A stretch of DNA of 64,000 bases from assembly GCA_028818705.1 (NCBI GenBank), contig JAPPNJ010000040.1, forward strand, positions 62,001-126,000. The letters run 5' to 3'. A model generated the notes under the pieces. The model saw nothing but the letters and a program-made list of their open reading frames with translations. It did no database searches and was not told the DNA's origin. Below are positions 8,631-17,170 of the stretch, piece by piece. Within the stretch, counting starts at the first letter, position 1. Every line of letters begins with the position of its first letter. The translations under genes were made by a program, and so were the position numbers. This DNA comes from Candidatus Poribacteria bacterium. Its GTDB lineage: Bacteria; Poribacteria; WGA-4E; WGA-3G.

Positions 8631-9464
8631 ATGTTTTGGCGGCGAGCCCTGAGTATTCTTGTCCTGCTCCCGCTGGTCCTCCTCATTGTTTACCGGGGCG
8701 GTTGGCTCTATCTGCTCCTCATATCCGCTGTCGTCCTGCTGATGCAAATTGAGTACTGTCGGTTGGCACAACACTTCTCTGAAAAGCTGAATGTGGTGAT
8801 GCCGACGTTTCTGACAGTCGCCTTCTGTTTGCTCGCGTACTTCTTGCCCATGCTAACAAAACCGTCATCCGTTTCAACGGTAATGTTTAGTTTTTTTACC
8901 TTTGTACTGATCTACGTCTTTGCCGAAAGTATCTTTAGAGGAAAGGTCGCTGGTGAACTTGTCACGGTCACACTGAAATTAACAGGCATTCTAACAATCG
9001 GCTGGGCATTGGGCTATCATCTTATCTTGTTACGAAACGCCGAATCAATCGGTACGCATCTCTGCTTTCTATTAGCAGGGACTATTTGGTGTGGCGACAC
9101 CGGTGCCTACCTCATCGGTAGGGCAATGGGTAAACATAAACTCGGCACACCCGTCAGCCCTCGAAAGACGATTGAAGGGACCATTGGTGGATTGGTTGTA
9201 GGTACCTTGGTCGGTTTTCTGCTCGGTGCCATTCTTTTAAAGGATACGATCTCTTTAGTTCACGCCGCGTTCATTGGACTACTACTGACGGCTTTGGGAC
9301 AACTCGGTGATCTCAGCGAGTCCCTTATGAAACGGACAGCTGGGGTCAAAGACTCCGGAGATGTGATTCCAGGGCATGGAGGATTGCTCGATAGATGTGA
9401 CAGCCTGATTTTCAGTGCACCAGCCCTTTATTACTATCTGAAACTGACAGGACATATAGCGTAA
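8631..9464 (+). CDS. cdsA: Phosphatidate cytidylyltransferase
   Basis: CdsA makes CDP-diacylglycerol from phosphatidate and CTP in the membrane. The 277-residue protein is very hydrophobic with about eight membrane segments. It carries the family signature near the C-terminus: LMKRTAGVKDSGDVIPGHGG followed by LLDRCDSLIF. Upstream, WCGDTGAYLIGRAMGKHKL and SPRKTIEGTIGG are the other conserved blocks. The start follows GGAGGG. In many bacteria uppS lies between frr and cdsA, but here the 167-base spacer has no gene. dxr and rseP follow in standard order. Confidence 0.95.
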   Translation: MFWRRALSILVLLPLVLLIVYRGGWLYLLLISAVVLLMQIEYCRLAQHFSEKLNVVMPTFLTVAFCLLAYFLPMLTKPSSVSTVMFSFFTFVLIYVFAESIFRGKVAGELVTVTLKLTGILTIGWALGYHLILLRNAESIGTHLCFLLAGTIWCGDTGAYLIGRAMGKHKLGTPVSPRKTIEGTIGGLVVGTLVGFLLGAILLKDTISLVHAAFIGLLLTALGQLGDLSESLMKRTAGVKDSGDVIPGHGGLLDRCDSLIFSAPALYYYLKLTGHIA

Positions 9465-9512
9465 GTGAAAGGCATTAGGTTATTTGTATCGTAGGAAACA
9501 CAAAAAATACAC

Positions 9513-10703
9513 ATGAAGCATATCGCCATACTCGGTAGCACGGGGTCTATTGGGAAGAACGCACTCAGTGTTGTTGACACACATCCGGATGAATTTAAGG
9601 TCGTCGGTCTCGCAGCGAACCGAGATGTCGAAACTCTTGAACAGCAGGTCCGGCAGTACGCTCCGAAGTTAGTCGCCCTAAACCAACCGACAGCGGCATC
9701 GCAACTCTGTGAACGCATTCGGGACCTCAATGGAACACAAGTACTCACTGGAACCGAAGGACTCCAAGCCGTAGCTACGATGTCGCAAGCCTCTCAAGTC
9801 TTAGATGGAATGGGCGGAAGCGCAGGCTTGTTACCGACCTTGGCAGCGATTGACGCTGGCAAAGACATCGCCTTTGTTAATAAAGAGGTGATGGTGATGG
9901 CGGGGGCACTAGTTAATACTGCTGTCCAAACAAACGGTGTTAACTTGATTCCCATTGACGGTGAAATGAGCGCAATTTTCCAGTGCTTGGAAGGGGCACG
10001 TGAACGGCAGGCTGAGATTCATCGACTTCTGATTACTGCTTCAGGTGGACCGTTTCGTACGTTGCCCAAGGAGAAACTCCAATCCGTAACGCCAAAACAG
10101 GCACTACGGCACCCAAACTGGAAGATGGGGCAAAAAATTACAGTTGATTCCGCTACGATGATGAACAAAGGACTCGAAGTCATCGAAGCGAAATGGCTGT
10201 TTAATATAGAACTCTCGAAGATTGACATCGTCGTCCATCCAGAGAGTATCATTCATTCCATGGTGGAATGGACAGATGGGTCCACAATCGCACAGTTGGG
10301 ACCTACGGATATGCGTATCATGATACAATACGCACTAACTTATCCACGTAGGCTTTCCACACCCGTGCCACGTTTGGACTTACGGGAAATCCGTGCACTA
10401 CACTTTGAACCCGTTGACTTTGAAAAATTTCCATGCCTCTCCCTTGCATACAATGCCGCAGAAGTCGGCGGCACACTCCCCGTCGTCCTGAGCAGTGCGG
10501 ATGAGGTGGTGGTAGAGGCTTTTCTTAACGCTTGTATCGGCTTCATGGACATACCGGCCATCCTCGCACGTGTAATGGACAAGCATACAGTAATCACAGA
10601 TCCAACGCTTTCGGACATTCTTGAGGTTGACCGGTGGGCAAAGTCAACAGCACGTTCAATAATAAAAAATCACGCACAGTCTAATAAAACAGCAACACCC
10701 TAA
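9513..10703 (+). CDS. dxr: 1-deoxy-D-xylulose 5-phosphate reductoisomerase
   Basis: Dxr converts 1-deoxy-D-xylulose 5-phosphate to 2-C-methyl-D-erythritol 4-phosphate with NADPH, the committed step of the MEP isoprenoid pathway. The NADPH-binding ILGSTGSIGKNAL is at the start. The metal and substrate motifs are VNKEVMVMAGALV, IPIDGEMSAIFQCL, ITASGGPFR, HPNWKMGQKITVDSATMMNK and VHPESIIHSMVEW. Length of 396 residues is normal. It sits between cdsA and rseP, a widely conserved order. Confidence 0.96.
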   Translation: MKHIAILGSTGSIGKNALSVVDTHPDEFKVVGLAANRDVETLEQQVRQYAPKLVALNQPTAASQLCERIRDLNGTQVLTGTEGLQAVATMSQASQVLDGMGGSAGLLPTLAAIDAGKDIAFVNKEVMVMAGALVNTAVQTNGVNLIPIDGEMSAIFQCLEGARERQAEIHRLLITASGGPFRTLPKEKLQSVTPKQALRHPNWKMGQKITVDSATMMNKGLEVIEAKWLFNIELSKIDIVVHPESIIHSMVEWTDGSTIAQLGPTDMRIMIQYALTYPRRLSTPVPRLDLREIRALHFEPVDFEKFPCLSLAYNAAEVGGTLPVVLSSADEVVVEAFLNACIGFMDIPAILARVMDKHTVITDPTLSDILEVDRWAKSTARSIIKNHAQSNKTATP

Positions 10704-10748
10704 AATGTAAAAACTCACGCTAAAACTAAAAAAAGGGGCAATAGACTT

Positions 10749-12431
10749 ATGCAATTCTTACTCGACCTCGTCCTCTCAATTCTTCCGTATATCAAGACGA
10801 TTTTTCTCGCTATAATCCCGCTCGGGTTCATCATTTTTATTCATGAACTCGGTCACTTCTACGCGGCGAAGCGGTGTGGTATTAAGGTAAACACTTTCTC
10901 TCTCGGCTTTGGGCCCAAACTCGTCGGGTTTCAGCGCGGGGAGACGGAATATAAAATATCCTTGCTACCATTTGGCGGTTACGTCCAGATGGAAGGCGAG
11001 AACCCAAACGAACAAACTGGATCACCTGGTGAATTCGCAAGTGCATCCATTGGGAATCGCGCATTCGTTGTCGCCGCGGGACCAGTGGTTAACCTTTTAT
11101 TCGGTATACTGGTATATTGGCTTGTCTTCGCCACGGGAATCAATTCAGACTCGGCTCGGTTAATCGGTGGCCTGACAGGACAACCGCTTGGACAAAAAGA
11201 ACCTATCCAAGTCGGCTGGATCGCCGATGATGGTGCCGGTGCAAAAGGTGGACTTACGCCCGGAGACACAGTCCTCTCGGTCAATGGGGATTCAGTCTCC
11301 CACTGGTCAATGTTTCACACGCGTATCTTGACCAGTGCCAATAGAGAATTAGAAATCGTTGTGGAACGAGATGGCGTACGCCGAGCACTCTTTGTCACAC
11401 CTGAAGCCATCTCAAGTGTCAGAGGCGATATGGGTATAATCAAGGTAAGTGCTAAAGATAAAACCGTTGTTCGGAACGTCACAAACGGAAGTCTCGCTGC
11501 ACAAGCCGGGGTCCAACCCGACGACTTAATTGAGACGATTAACGGTGAACCGATCCATAACGTTCCGTACTTCGGCTATGGAGTATGGCACTCATCTGCC
11601 GACTGGAGTGCTGAAAAACGGCAGACACTTTACCATCACATCAACGAAAATGAACAATCTGTAACGCTCGGCATTCGTCGTGGAGATGAATCTCTTATGA
11701 TCGAAATGCCGGTGCACTGGAACATAGTAGCGAGGGTTCAAGAAAGCGGTATCGCTCAAAATGCTGGGATTCAGGACGGAGATGTGCTCCTTACACTTAA
11801 CGGAGAAACTATAGAAAACGCCACGCTCTATTCACGACTCAACGCGATGGCAAACGAACCAATCGAAATCGGCTTAATCCGCGACGGATACCTAAGAGAG
11901 GTAACCCTCGCAGGCGGCTTACAAATTTCAGACGCAGATGTGCCTCTCTTCGGATTGACGTGGCAAACCTTCCTCAGTGGGATACAATTCTCCGCGAAGA
12001 CCCCGCCCTTGCCGGAATACAACTTTCTTACAGCACTCGGAAAAGGCGTTGAAGCTACATGGCTCACTGTTACAACTGTTGGGAGAACGTTGCAACAGTT
12101 GGTAGGTGGTGAAGTCTCACCAAAACATCTCGCCGGTCCAATTGGGATAGCGAACGCAACAAGCCGCATGTTTGAAAGAGTCGGCTTAAGCAGCGTCCTC
12201 TTCTTCATCGGGTTTATCAGTATCAACCTCTGCATCGTTAATCTCTTACCTATTCCAATTGCAGACGGCGGGCAATTGCTATTCTTCGCCGTTGAGAAAA
12301 TTCGTGGCAAGCCGATGCCGCGTAAGGCACAAGAAATTGTCCAACATGTCAGCATTTATCTTCTGATTGCACTCTTTCTCTACATCACTTGGTTTGATGG
12401 AATGTCTCTTATCCATGACCTACGAAACTAA
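10749..12431 (+). CDS. rseP: RIP site-2 metalloprotease with three PDZ domains
   Basis: RseP-type proteases cut transmembrane segments of anti-sigma factors and old signal peptides inside the membrane. The zinc site HELGH is at the N-terminus (FIIFIHELGHFYAAKRCGIKV), followed by FGPKLVGF and FGGYVQMEGE. The C-terminal half-site is NLLPIPIADGGQLLFF, where LDGG of most homologues reads ADGG but the metal-binding Asp remains. Between them are three PDZ units instead of the two of E. coli RseP: around AKGGLTPGDTVLSVNGDSV, AAQAGVQPDDLIETINGEPI and AQNAGIQDGDVLLTLNGETI. This explains the length of 560 residues against about 450. It ends the cdsA-dxr-rseP block. Confidence 0.93.
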   Translation: MQFLLDLVLSILPYIKTIFLAIIPLGFIIFIHELGHFYAAKRCGIKVNTFSLGFGPKLVGFQRGETEYKISLLPFGGYVQMEGENPNEQTGSPGEFASASIGNRAFVVAAGPVVNLLFGILVYWLVFATGINSDSARLIGGLTGQPLGQKEPIQVGWIADDGAGAKGGLTPGDTVLSVNGDSVSHWSMFHTRILTSANRELEIVVERDGVRRALFVTPEAISSVRGDMGIIKVSAKDKTVVRNVTNGSLAAQAGVQPDDLIETINGEPIHNVPYFGYGVWHSSADWSAEKRQTLYHHINENEQSVTLGIRRGDESLMIEMPVHWNIVARVQESGIAQNAGIQDGDVLLTLNGETIENATLYSRLNAMANEPIEIGLIRDGYLREVTLAGGLQISDADVPLFGLTWQTFLSGIQFSAKTPPLPEYNFLTALGKGVEATWLTVTTVGRTLQQLVGGEVSPKHLAGPIGIANATSRMFERVGLSSVLFFIGFISINLCIVNLLPIPIADGGQLLFFAVEKIRGKPMPRKAQEIVQHVSIYLLIALFLYITWFDGMSLIHDLRN

Positions 12432-12455
12432 TCGCCGATGGTTTAGGATTTTTCT

Positions 12456-12481
12456 TGTAGGAAGGGTTTCTAACTCCGAAT
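12456..12481 (+). repeat. Degenerate copy of the TGTAGGAG REP family
   Basis: TGTAGGAAGGG followed by TTTCTAACTCCGAAT matches the 26-nt REP consensus seen at 50160, 50193 and 62631 with several changes. It lies in the short spacer between rseP and the uracil-DNA glycosylase gene. Confidence 0.45.
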
Positions 12482-12506
12482 TAAACGTAGACAATCACAG
12501 ACAACA

Positions 12507-13226
12507 ATGAATACAGAACATCTCAGAAAAGATTACCTACAACTCATTGCCAGTGTGAGGGAACACGTGGAAGAACAACTGCAGCTCGGTTTCACAGAAT
12601 TAGAACTTGACGAACCTGAACGGGATTCCCCTTATGCCAACTTCGATCTGCCTACACTGACTGCCGATGCCGAAAGTTGCATAAAATGCCAGTTACATGA
12701 GACGCGGACCAATGTCGTTTTCGGGGTTGGAAACTCAAACGCTGACCTTATGTTCATCGGTGAAGCACCAGGTGCCGACGAGGACAGACAGGGCGAGCCT
12801 TTTGTGGGTAGAGCTGGACAATTGCTGACCGATATTATCCAGTCAGGCATGAAACTCAAACGTTCGGAGGTCTACATCGCCAATGTCCTAAAATGCCGTC
12901 CGCCGGGTAACAGAAATCCCGAACCCGATGAAGTCGAAACCTGCAGTCCCTATTTGATCCGCCAAATAGAACTCATCCAACCGAAGGTAATTGTGGCTCT
13001 CGGTAGCTTCGCCGCAAAGATGTTACTCGACACAAAAATCGGTATTACGAAACTTCGCGGTGAATTTCATACATGCAACGTTCCAGGACTGCGCGTGCTG
13101 CCACATAAAAAGCCGCCAGTCGTTATGCCAACCTACCACCCAGCGTACCTCCTCAGGAACCCAAACGCCAAAAGAGAGGTGTGGGAAGATATTCAAAAGG
13201 TAATGGCTTTTCTGGCAGAAGCATAA
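12507..13226 (+). CDS. Family 4 uracil-DNA glycosylase (Fe-S)
   Basis: Removes uracil from DNA to start base-excision repair. After an unconserved N-terminus of about 50 residues the family 4 core appears: [16 protein letters not shown] with the first two cluster Cys, the catalytic [15 protein letters not shown] and [13 protein letters not shown], and [21 protein letters not shown] with the third and fourth Cys for the [4Fe-4S] cluster. The uracil-binding [13 protein letters not shown] closes the domain. The 239-residue length is usual. It precedes priA by 84 bases, possibly cotranscribed. Confidence 0.93.
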   Translation: MNTEHLRKDYLQLIASVREHVEEQLQLGFTELELDEPERDSPYANFDLPTLTADAESCIKCQLHETRTNVVFGVGNSNADLMFIGEAPGADEDRQGEPFVGRAGQLLTDIIQSGMKLKRSEVYIANVLKCRPPGNRNPEPDEVETCSPYLIRQIELIQPKVIVALGSFAAKMLLDTKIGITKLRGEFHTCNVPGLRVLPHKKPPVVMPTYHPAYLLRNPNAKREVWEDIQKVMAFLAEA

Positions 13227-13310
13227 AACCGGGGTTCATATCAAAAATATCATCCCAAGAAGACGGACTTAGGAGAGGTTAGCCTTTTACTCGGTACACG
13301 GACAGAAAAT

Positions 13311-15845
13311 ATGGACTATGTGAACGTTGCTTTCCCGCTATCAGTCAACCAGGTATTTACCTACGGCGTGCCGCCGCAGCTGGATGCGGTTTTGCAACCC
13401 GGTGTCCGAGTATTAGCACCTTTTCGTAGAACCCATGAGGAAGGAGTCGTCGTTGAACGGCTTAACGAAACCGACCTGGCACCGAACCTCATTAAAAATA
13501 TCTCCGACTGTCTTGATAGCACCCCCACATTTTCGCCTGAAATGCTAACCCTCACCAAATGGATGGCAGACTATTATGTGTCTTCGTGGGGGACTGCTCT
13601 TTTTTGCGCAGTGCCAGCTGCCGTGCGCAGTCAAAAGCAGCAACGGGTGCGCCTCCTACCCGACGCTCCCGCGCCACGCGGAAAAGTTCAAAAGACAATC
13701 GTCAATCTTTTGGAAGCAGAAGGTGAACTCTCACCCAATCAACTTGCCCGGCGTACCGGTTTGAATTCTCAAGAACTCCGTCCGAGGATTACTGCACTTC
13801 GTGAGAAGGGAATTATCGATGTCGATACCTCCCACAAACCAAAAGCCTCCACGCAGGAAACCCACGTCGCGACTTTAGCCTTATCCAATGCTGCGATTGA
13901 AGCGGAGATAACGCAACTCAAAAGTGCAACAGACGCTGATGGAAATCTCCGCGCCTCGTCCTCAGGAAACCGCCGGCACATCGCCGCTGCTAAGCATGCA
14001 GCGATTCTGCAAAGCCTACTTGATGCAGGTGTACCCTTATCGACATCAGAACTGACCAAGCGTGTCAACACCAGCATTTCCTTACTTCGCACCCTTGAAA
14101 GACGCGGATTTATCCATATTAAACGTGCCCAAATTGTGCGTAATCCCTTAAATGCTGAACCGATTGCTGCGACGCAACCGTTGCAGTTAAATCCAGCACA
14201 ATCGAAAGTGTTCGCAGAGATTCAGGAAACACTGTCATCCCAATCTCACAGTAAAGAGGACGCACCCCCCACCTTCCTCCTACACGGCGTAACCGGTAGC
14301 GGCAAAACTGAGGTATACATGCAAGCGATGACAGATATCCTTAAAGATGGGAAATCGGTCATCGTCCTAGTTCCAGAAATCTCGCTTACACCACAAACCG
14401 CCTCTCGGTTTGTCGGACGATTTGGAGAGCAGGTTGCTGTGTTACATAGTCGGTTGAGTGCTGGCGAACGCTACGACCAATGGCACCGCATCCAGAAGGG
14501 CGATGCCAACATCGTAATCGGACCGCGGTCTGCCGTCTTCGCTCCCGCTAAAAATCTCGGATTGCTGATTATAGACGAAGAGCATTCCGACTCCTATAAA
14601 TCCGACACCGCGCCGCGTTACCACGCACGAGAAGTGGCACAGAAACGGAGTGAACTCGCAAACTGTCCTCTGCTACTTGGGAGTGCTACACCTTCGCTTG
14701 AAAGTTTTCATCTCGCAAAAAACGGGAGTTATCGGCTCCTTAACTTACCGACCCGTGTTCTCGATAGAAAGATGCCCGATGTTCACATCGTCGATATGCG
14801 GACTGAATTGAAAAAGGGAAACCGTACGATCTTCTCCGATCTACTCCGTAGTTCAATTGAAGAACGCCTCATCAGGCGAGAACAGATTATTCTGTTTCTC
14901 AATCGACGCGGCCATTCTACCTATGTTTTCTGTCGAACCTGCGGTTATGTCGAACAATGTAACAACTGTTCCATTTCGTTGACGTTCCACTTTGAGACAA
15001 AGCAACTGGTCTGCCACCACTGTGGCGATAAACGTCCAACCCAATCGGCATGTCCGCAGTGTAGCAGTCCCGCTATCCGCTATTTTGGACTCGGCACAGA
15101 GGCAGTTGAACAGGAAGTGCGAAAAGCCTTCCCAAAAGCAAACGTAAAGCGATTTGACGCGGATTCAACAGCCCGCAAAAATGCACATCAACAGATTTTA
15201 GACGCGTTTGAAGGACAAAAAATTGATATTCTGATAGGCACACAGATGGTATCAAAGGGATTAGACTTCCCAAATGTTACACTTGTGGGGGTGATCGCTG
15301 CCGATACTGCTCTGAATCTTCCAGACTTCCGAGCAAGTGAGCAAACGTTCAGCCTACTCACACAGGTCGCCGGTCGTTCTGGGCGCGCCGAACTCGAAGG
15401 TAAAGTCGTCGTACAAACCTACATGCCCGAACATTACTGTATTGCAGCCGCACAACAGCACGACTACATCGGTTTTTATGCACAAGAACTCGAGGCACGG
15501 AACGCTTTTCGATACCCACCGTTCGCGCATGTCGCAACGCTCTTGCTCCGTGGTAGAAACGAGAAAGAGGTTATTGATACCGCTCATGCTGTACGGGATC
15601 ATCTTGAAATTTGGCAAACAGATCAAGGCTTCGATACTACAGAAACACAAGTAGAGATCCTCGGGCCCGCACCAGCACCGCTCTCGAAGATTGAGGGGAA
15701 ATTTCGATGGCACTTCTTACTCCGAAGCAATTACGTTGAAAAGATAAGCCAACTCCTTAAGTCATTAACGCATGAATCGCCAGTCGCAAACAAATCAAGC
15801 GCAGTTGAACTTGTGATTGACATAGATCCAACCAATACACTATAA
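13311..15845 (+). CDS. priA: Primosomal protein N' (replication restart helicase)
   Basis: PriA binds stalled forks and reloads the replisome. The 844-residue protein has the N-terminal DNA-binding domain (VNVAFPLSVNQVFTYGVP), a winged-helix stretch, then a helicase core: LLHGVTGSGKTEVYMQAM as Walker A, LLIIDEEHSDSYK as Walker B/DEEH, LLGSATPSLESFH as motif III. The eight zinc-binding Cys are in CRTCGYVEQCNNC and CHHCGDKRPTQSACPQC. Motifs V and VI are ILIGTQMVSKGLDFP and LLTQVAGRSGRAE. The stop codon TAA at 15843-15845 lies inside the 6-bp target duplication of the adjacent MITE, so the element inserted at the very end of the gene without altering the product. Confidence 0.96.
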   Translation: MDYVNVAFPLSVNQVFTYGVPPQLDAVLQPGVRVLAPFRRTHEEGVVVERLNETDLAPNLIKNISDCLDSTPTFSPEMLTLTKWMADYYVSSWGTALFCAVPAAVRSQKQQRVRLLPDAPAPRGKVQKTIVNLLEAEGELSPNQLARRTGLNSQELRPRITALREKGIIDVDTSHKPKASTQETHVATLALSNAAIEAEITQLKSATDADGNLRASSSGNRRHIAAAKHAAILQSLLDAGVPLSTSELTKRVNTSISLLRTLERRGFIHIKRAQIVRNPLNAEPIAATQPLQLNPAQSKVFAEIQETLSSQSHSKEDAPPTFLLHGVTGSGKTEVYMQAMTDILKDGKSVIVLVPEISLTPQTASRFVGRFGEQVAVLHSRLSAGERYDQWHRIQKGDANIVIGPRSAVFAPAKNLGLLIIDEEHSDSYKSDTAPRYHAREVAQKRSELANCPLLLGSATPSLESFHLAKNGSYRLLNLPTRVLDRKMPDVHIVDMRTELKKGNRTIFSDLLRSSIEERLIRREQIILFLNRRGHSTYVFCRTCGYVEQCNNCSISLTFHFETKQLVCHHCGDKRPTQSACPQCSSPAIRYFGLGTEAVEQEVRKAFPKANVKRFDADSTARKNAHQQILDAFEGQKIDILIGTQMVSKGLDFPNVTLVGVIAADTALNLPDFRASEQTFSLLTQVAGRSGRAELEGKVVVQTYMPEHYCIAAAQQHDYIGFYAQELEARNAFRYPPFAHVATLLLRGRNEKEVIDTAHAVRDHLEIWQTDQGFDTTETQVEILGPAPAPLSKIEGKFRWHFLLRSNYVEKISQLLKSLTHESPVANKSSAVELVIDIDPTNTL

Positions 15846-15846
15846 A

Positions 15847-16033
15847 TAGGACTTACGCAATCAACGGTATGAATGCCGTGTGGCATTCCCCGCCTCTTAA
15901 AGTCCCCTACCCCCCTGATAAGGGGGGATATGGGGGGTTAGGGATTGAGGGGGTTAAATCACTGAAATACTCTCACTGTGAGGCATTTTTGGGTGAAATA
16001 TATTGCTTCTTTACTCAATTTGCGTAAGTCCTA
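15847..16033. mobile_element. MITE-like element, copy 1
   Basis: The ends are inverted repeats: TAGGACTTACGCAA at the left and TTGCGTAAGTCCTA at the right. It is flanked by direct repeats TATAAA (15841-15846 and 16034-16039). At 187 bp it encodes no protein and contains an internal hairpin of GAATGCC...GGCATTC type and a CCCCTGATAAGGGG palindrome. It separates priA from the aldolase-like gene and provides part of that gene's upstream region. Confidence 0.85.
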
Positions 16034-16059
16034 TATAAACATAAAGGAATTAATTTTAA

Positions 16060-17013
16060 ATGGGCAATCGGATATTTGATAAACTCGCTGACTCGGAGTT
16101 GCTCGCACGCCGCCCAATTCTGGTCTTTGCAGCAGATCCACTGGCATCCGCAGGTATTAAAGGACTCGGGCAGGTCCAACATCCGAAACCGCACTACCGA
16201 ACACATGCTGAGTTTCTGCAACTTCAACGCGACCTCGTTGCAGACGGTCAACTGGACGGCCTCTTAATGACCCCAGCTGATGCAGAGACGCTCGCACTCG
16301 AAGAAAACCTGTTTGAAAACACACCGATCACGCCAATCGTGCGAATGAACTCAGAGACAGCCATCTGGAACCCACGGTTCGGCGTGTATACCTCACGGTT
16401 GTCAATGCCGTTTCAGACGGTTTTCCCAGAAGATATGCAACGTTATTGCGAGGCACTGATCGGTCCCGCACTTGAATGCCGAGTTAACCTCGGATTATAC
16501 TCCATCACCCTCAACAACGATCCCATCGCTGATGAACGGATGCTGCAGTCGTATGTGCAGTTTGCACACGTCGTCGGTGAGATTGAAGGCTTCGACCATC
16601 TGTTAGAAGTATTTTTACCAAATGTTAAATTACCAGGGATGGACGACGAAAAGCGGGGCATGTATGTCGCCGATTCTATTGTCCGCACGATGAGCTATCT
16701 GCGAAAGCATCAACGTCCGCGTTTTATCAAAACTGCTTACACAACAGCCGATGTCTGGACTGAATTGTGTCAATTCGATACCACTTTGATCATTGGTGCC
16801 TTGGGCGGACCTCGACAGAACGCCCGCAGCACATTTGCGCTAGCACACAATGTTGTCAGCAACGGCGGACGCGCTGCTTTATTTGGACGTACGATCTTCG
16901 GAGAGGAAGAACCCATAGGCTTTGTGCAGTGTCTCCGGCGTGTCATTGACAGCGAGTTGGATCCGCAAGACGCCCACGCCGAGTACCAAAAGATCCTCCG
17001 GGCGCGCCTATAA
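16060..17013 (+). CDS. Class I aldolase-like (DeoC/LacD/FbaB-type) TIM-barrel protein
   Basis: The 317-residue protein looks like a Schiff-base aldolase of the DeoC/LacD/DhnA group. PRFIKTAYTTADVWTEL holds the candidate Schiff-base Lys on beta strand 6. LIIGALGGPRQNAR is the strand 7 phosphate-binding segment, and GGRAALFGRTIFGEEEP resembles the 'GA.G...GRN....P' strand 8 block. ILVFAADP and GLLMTPADAETL fit strands 1 and 2. The substrate is not evident. Start at 16060 follows AAAGGA. It stands alone between MITE copy 1 and the ATP-grasp gene. Confidence 0.55.
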   Translation: MGNRIFDKLADSELLARRPILVFAADPLASAGIKGLGQVQHPKPHYRTHAEFLQLQRDLVADGQLDGLLMTPADAETLALEENLFENTPITPIVRMNSETAIWNPRFGVYTSRLSMPFQTVFPEDMQRYCEALIGPALECRVNLGLYSITLNNDPIADERMLQSYVQFAHVVGEIEGFDHLLEVFLPNVKLPGMDDEKRGMYVADSIVRTMSYLRKHQRPRFIKTAYTTADVWTELCQFDTTLIIGALGGPRQNARSTFALAHNVVSNGGRAALFGRTIFGEEEPIGFVQCLRRVIDSELDPQDAHAEYQKILRARL

Positions 17014-17170
17014 TTTAATCGTTGTCAGTTTTCAGTCATCGGTTATCGGTTAAAAGCAGCTTTTGGAACAATCCATCCCAGTTTGAGAGTACGCCAAGAA
17101 GTCGTGAATTGCTACAGAAATCCTCTTTAACTGACCACCAATGACCGACAACCGCCCCCGAGGTCTCTAA

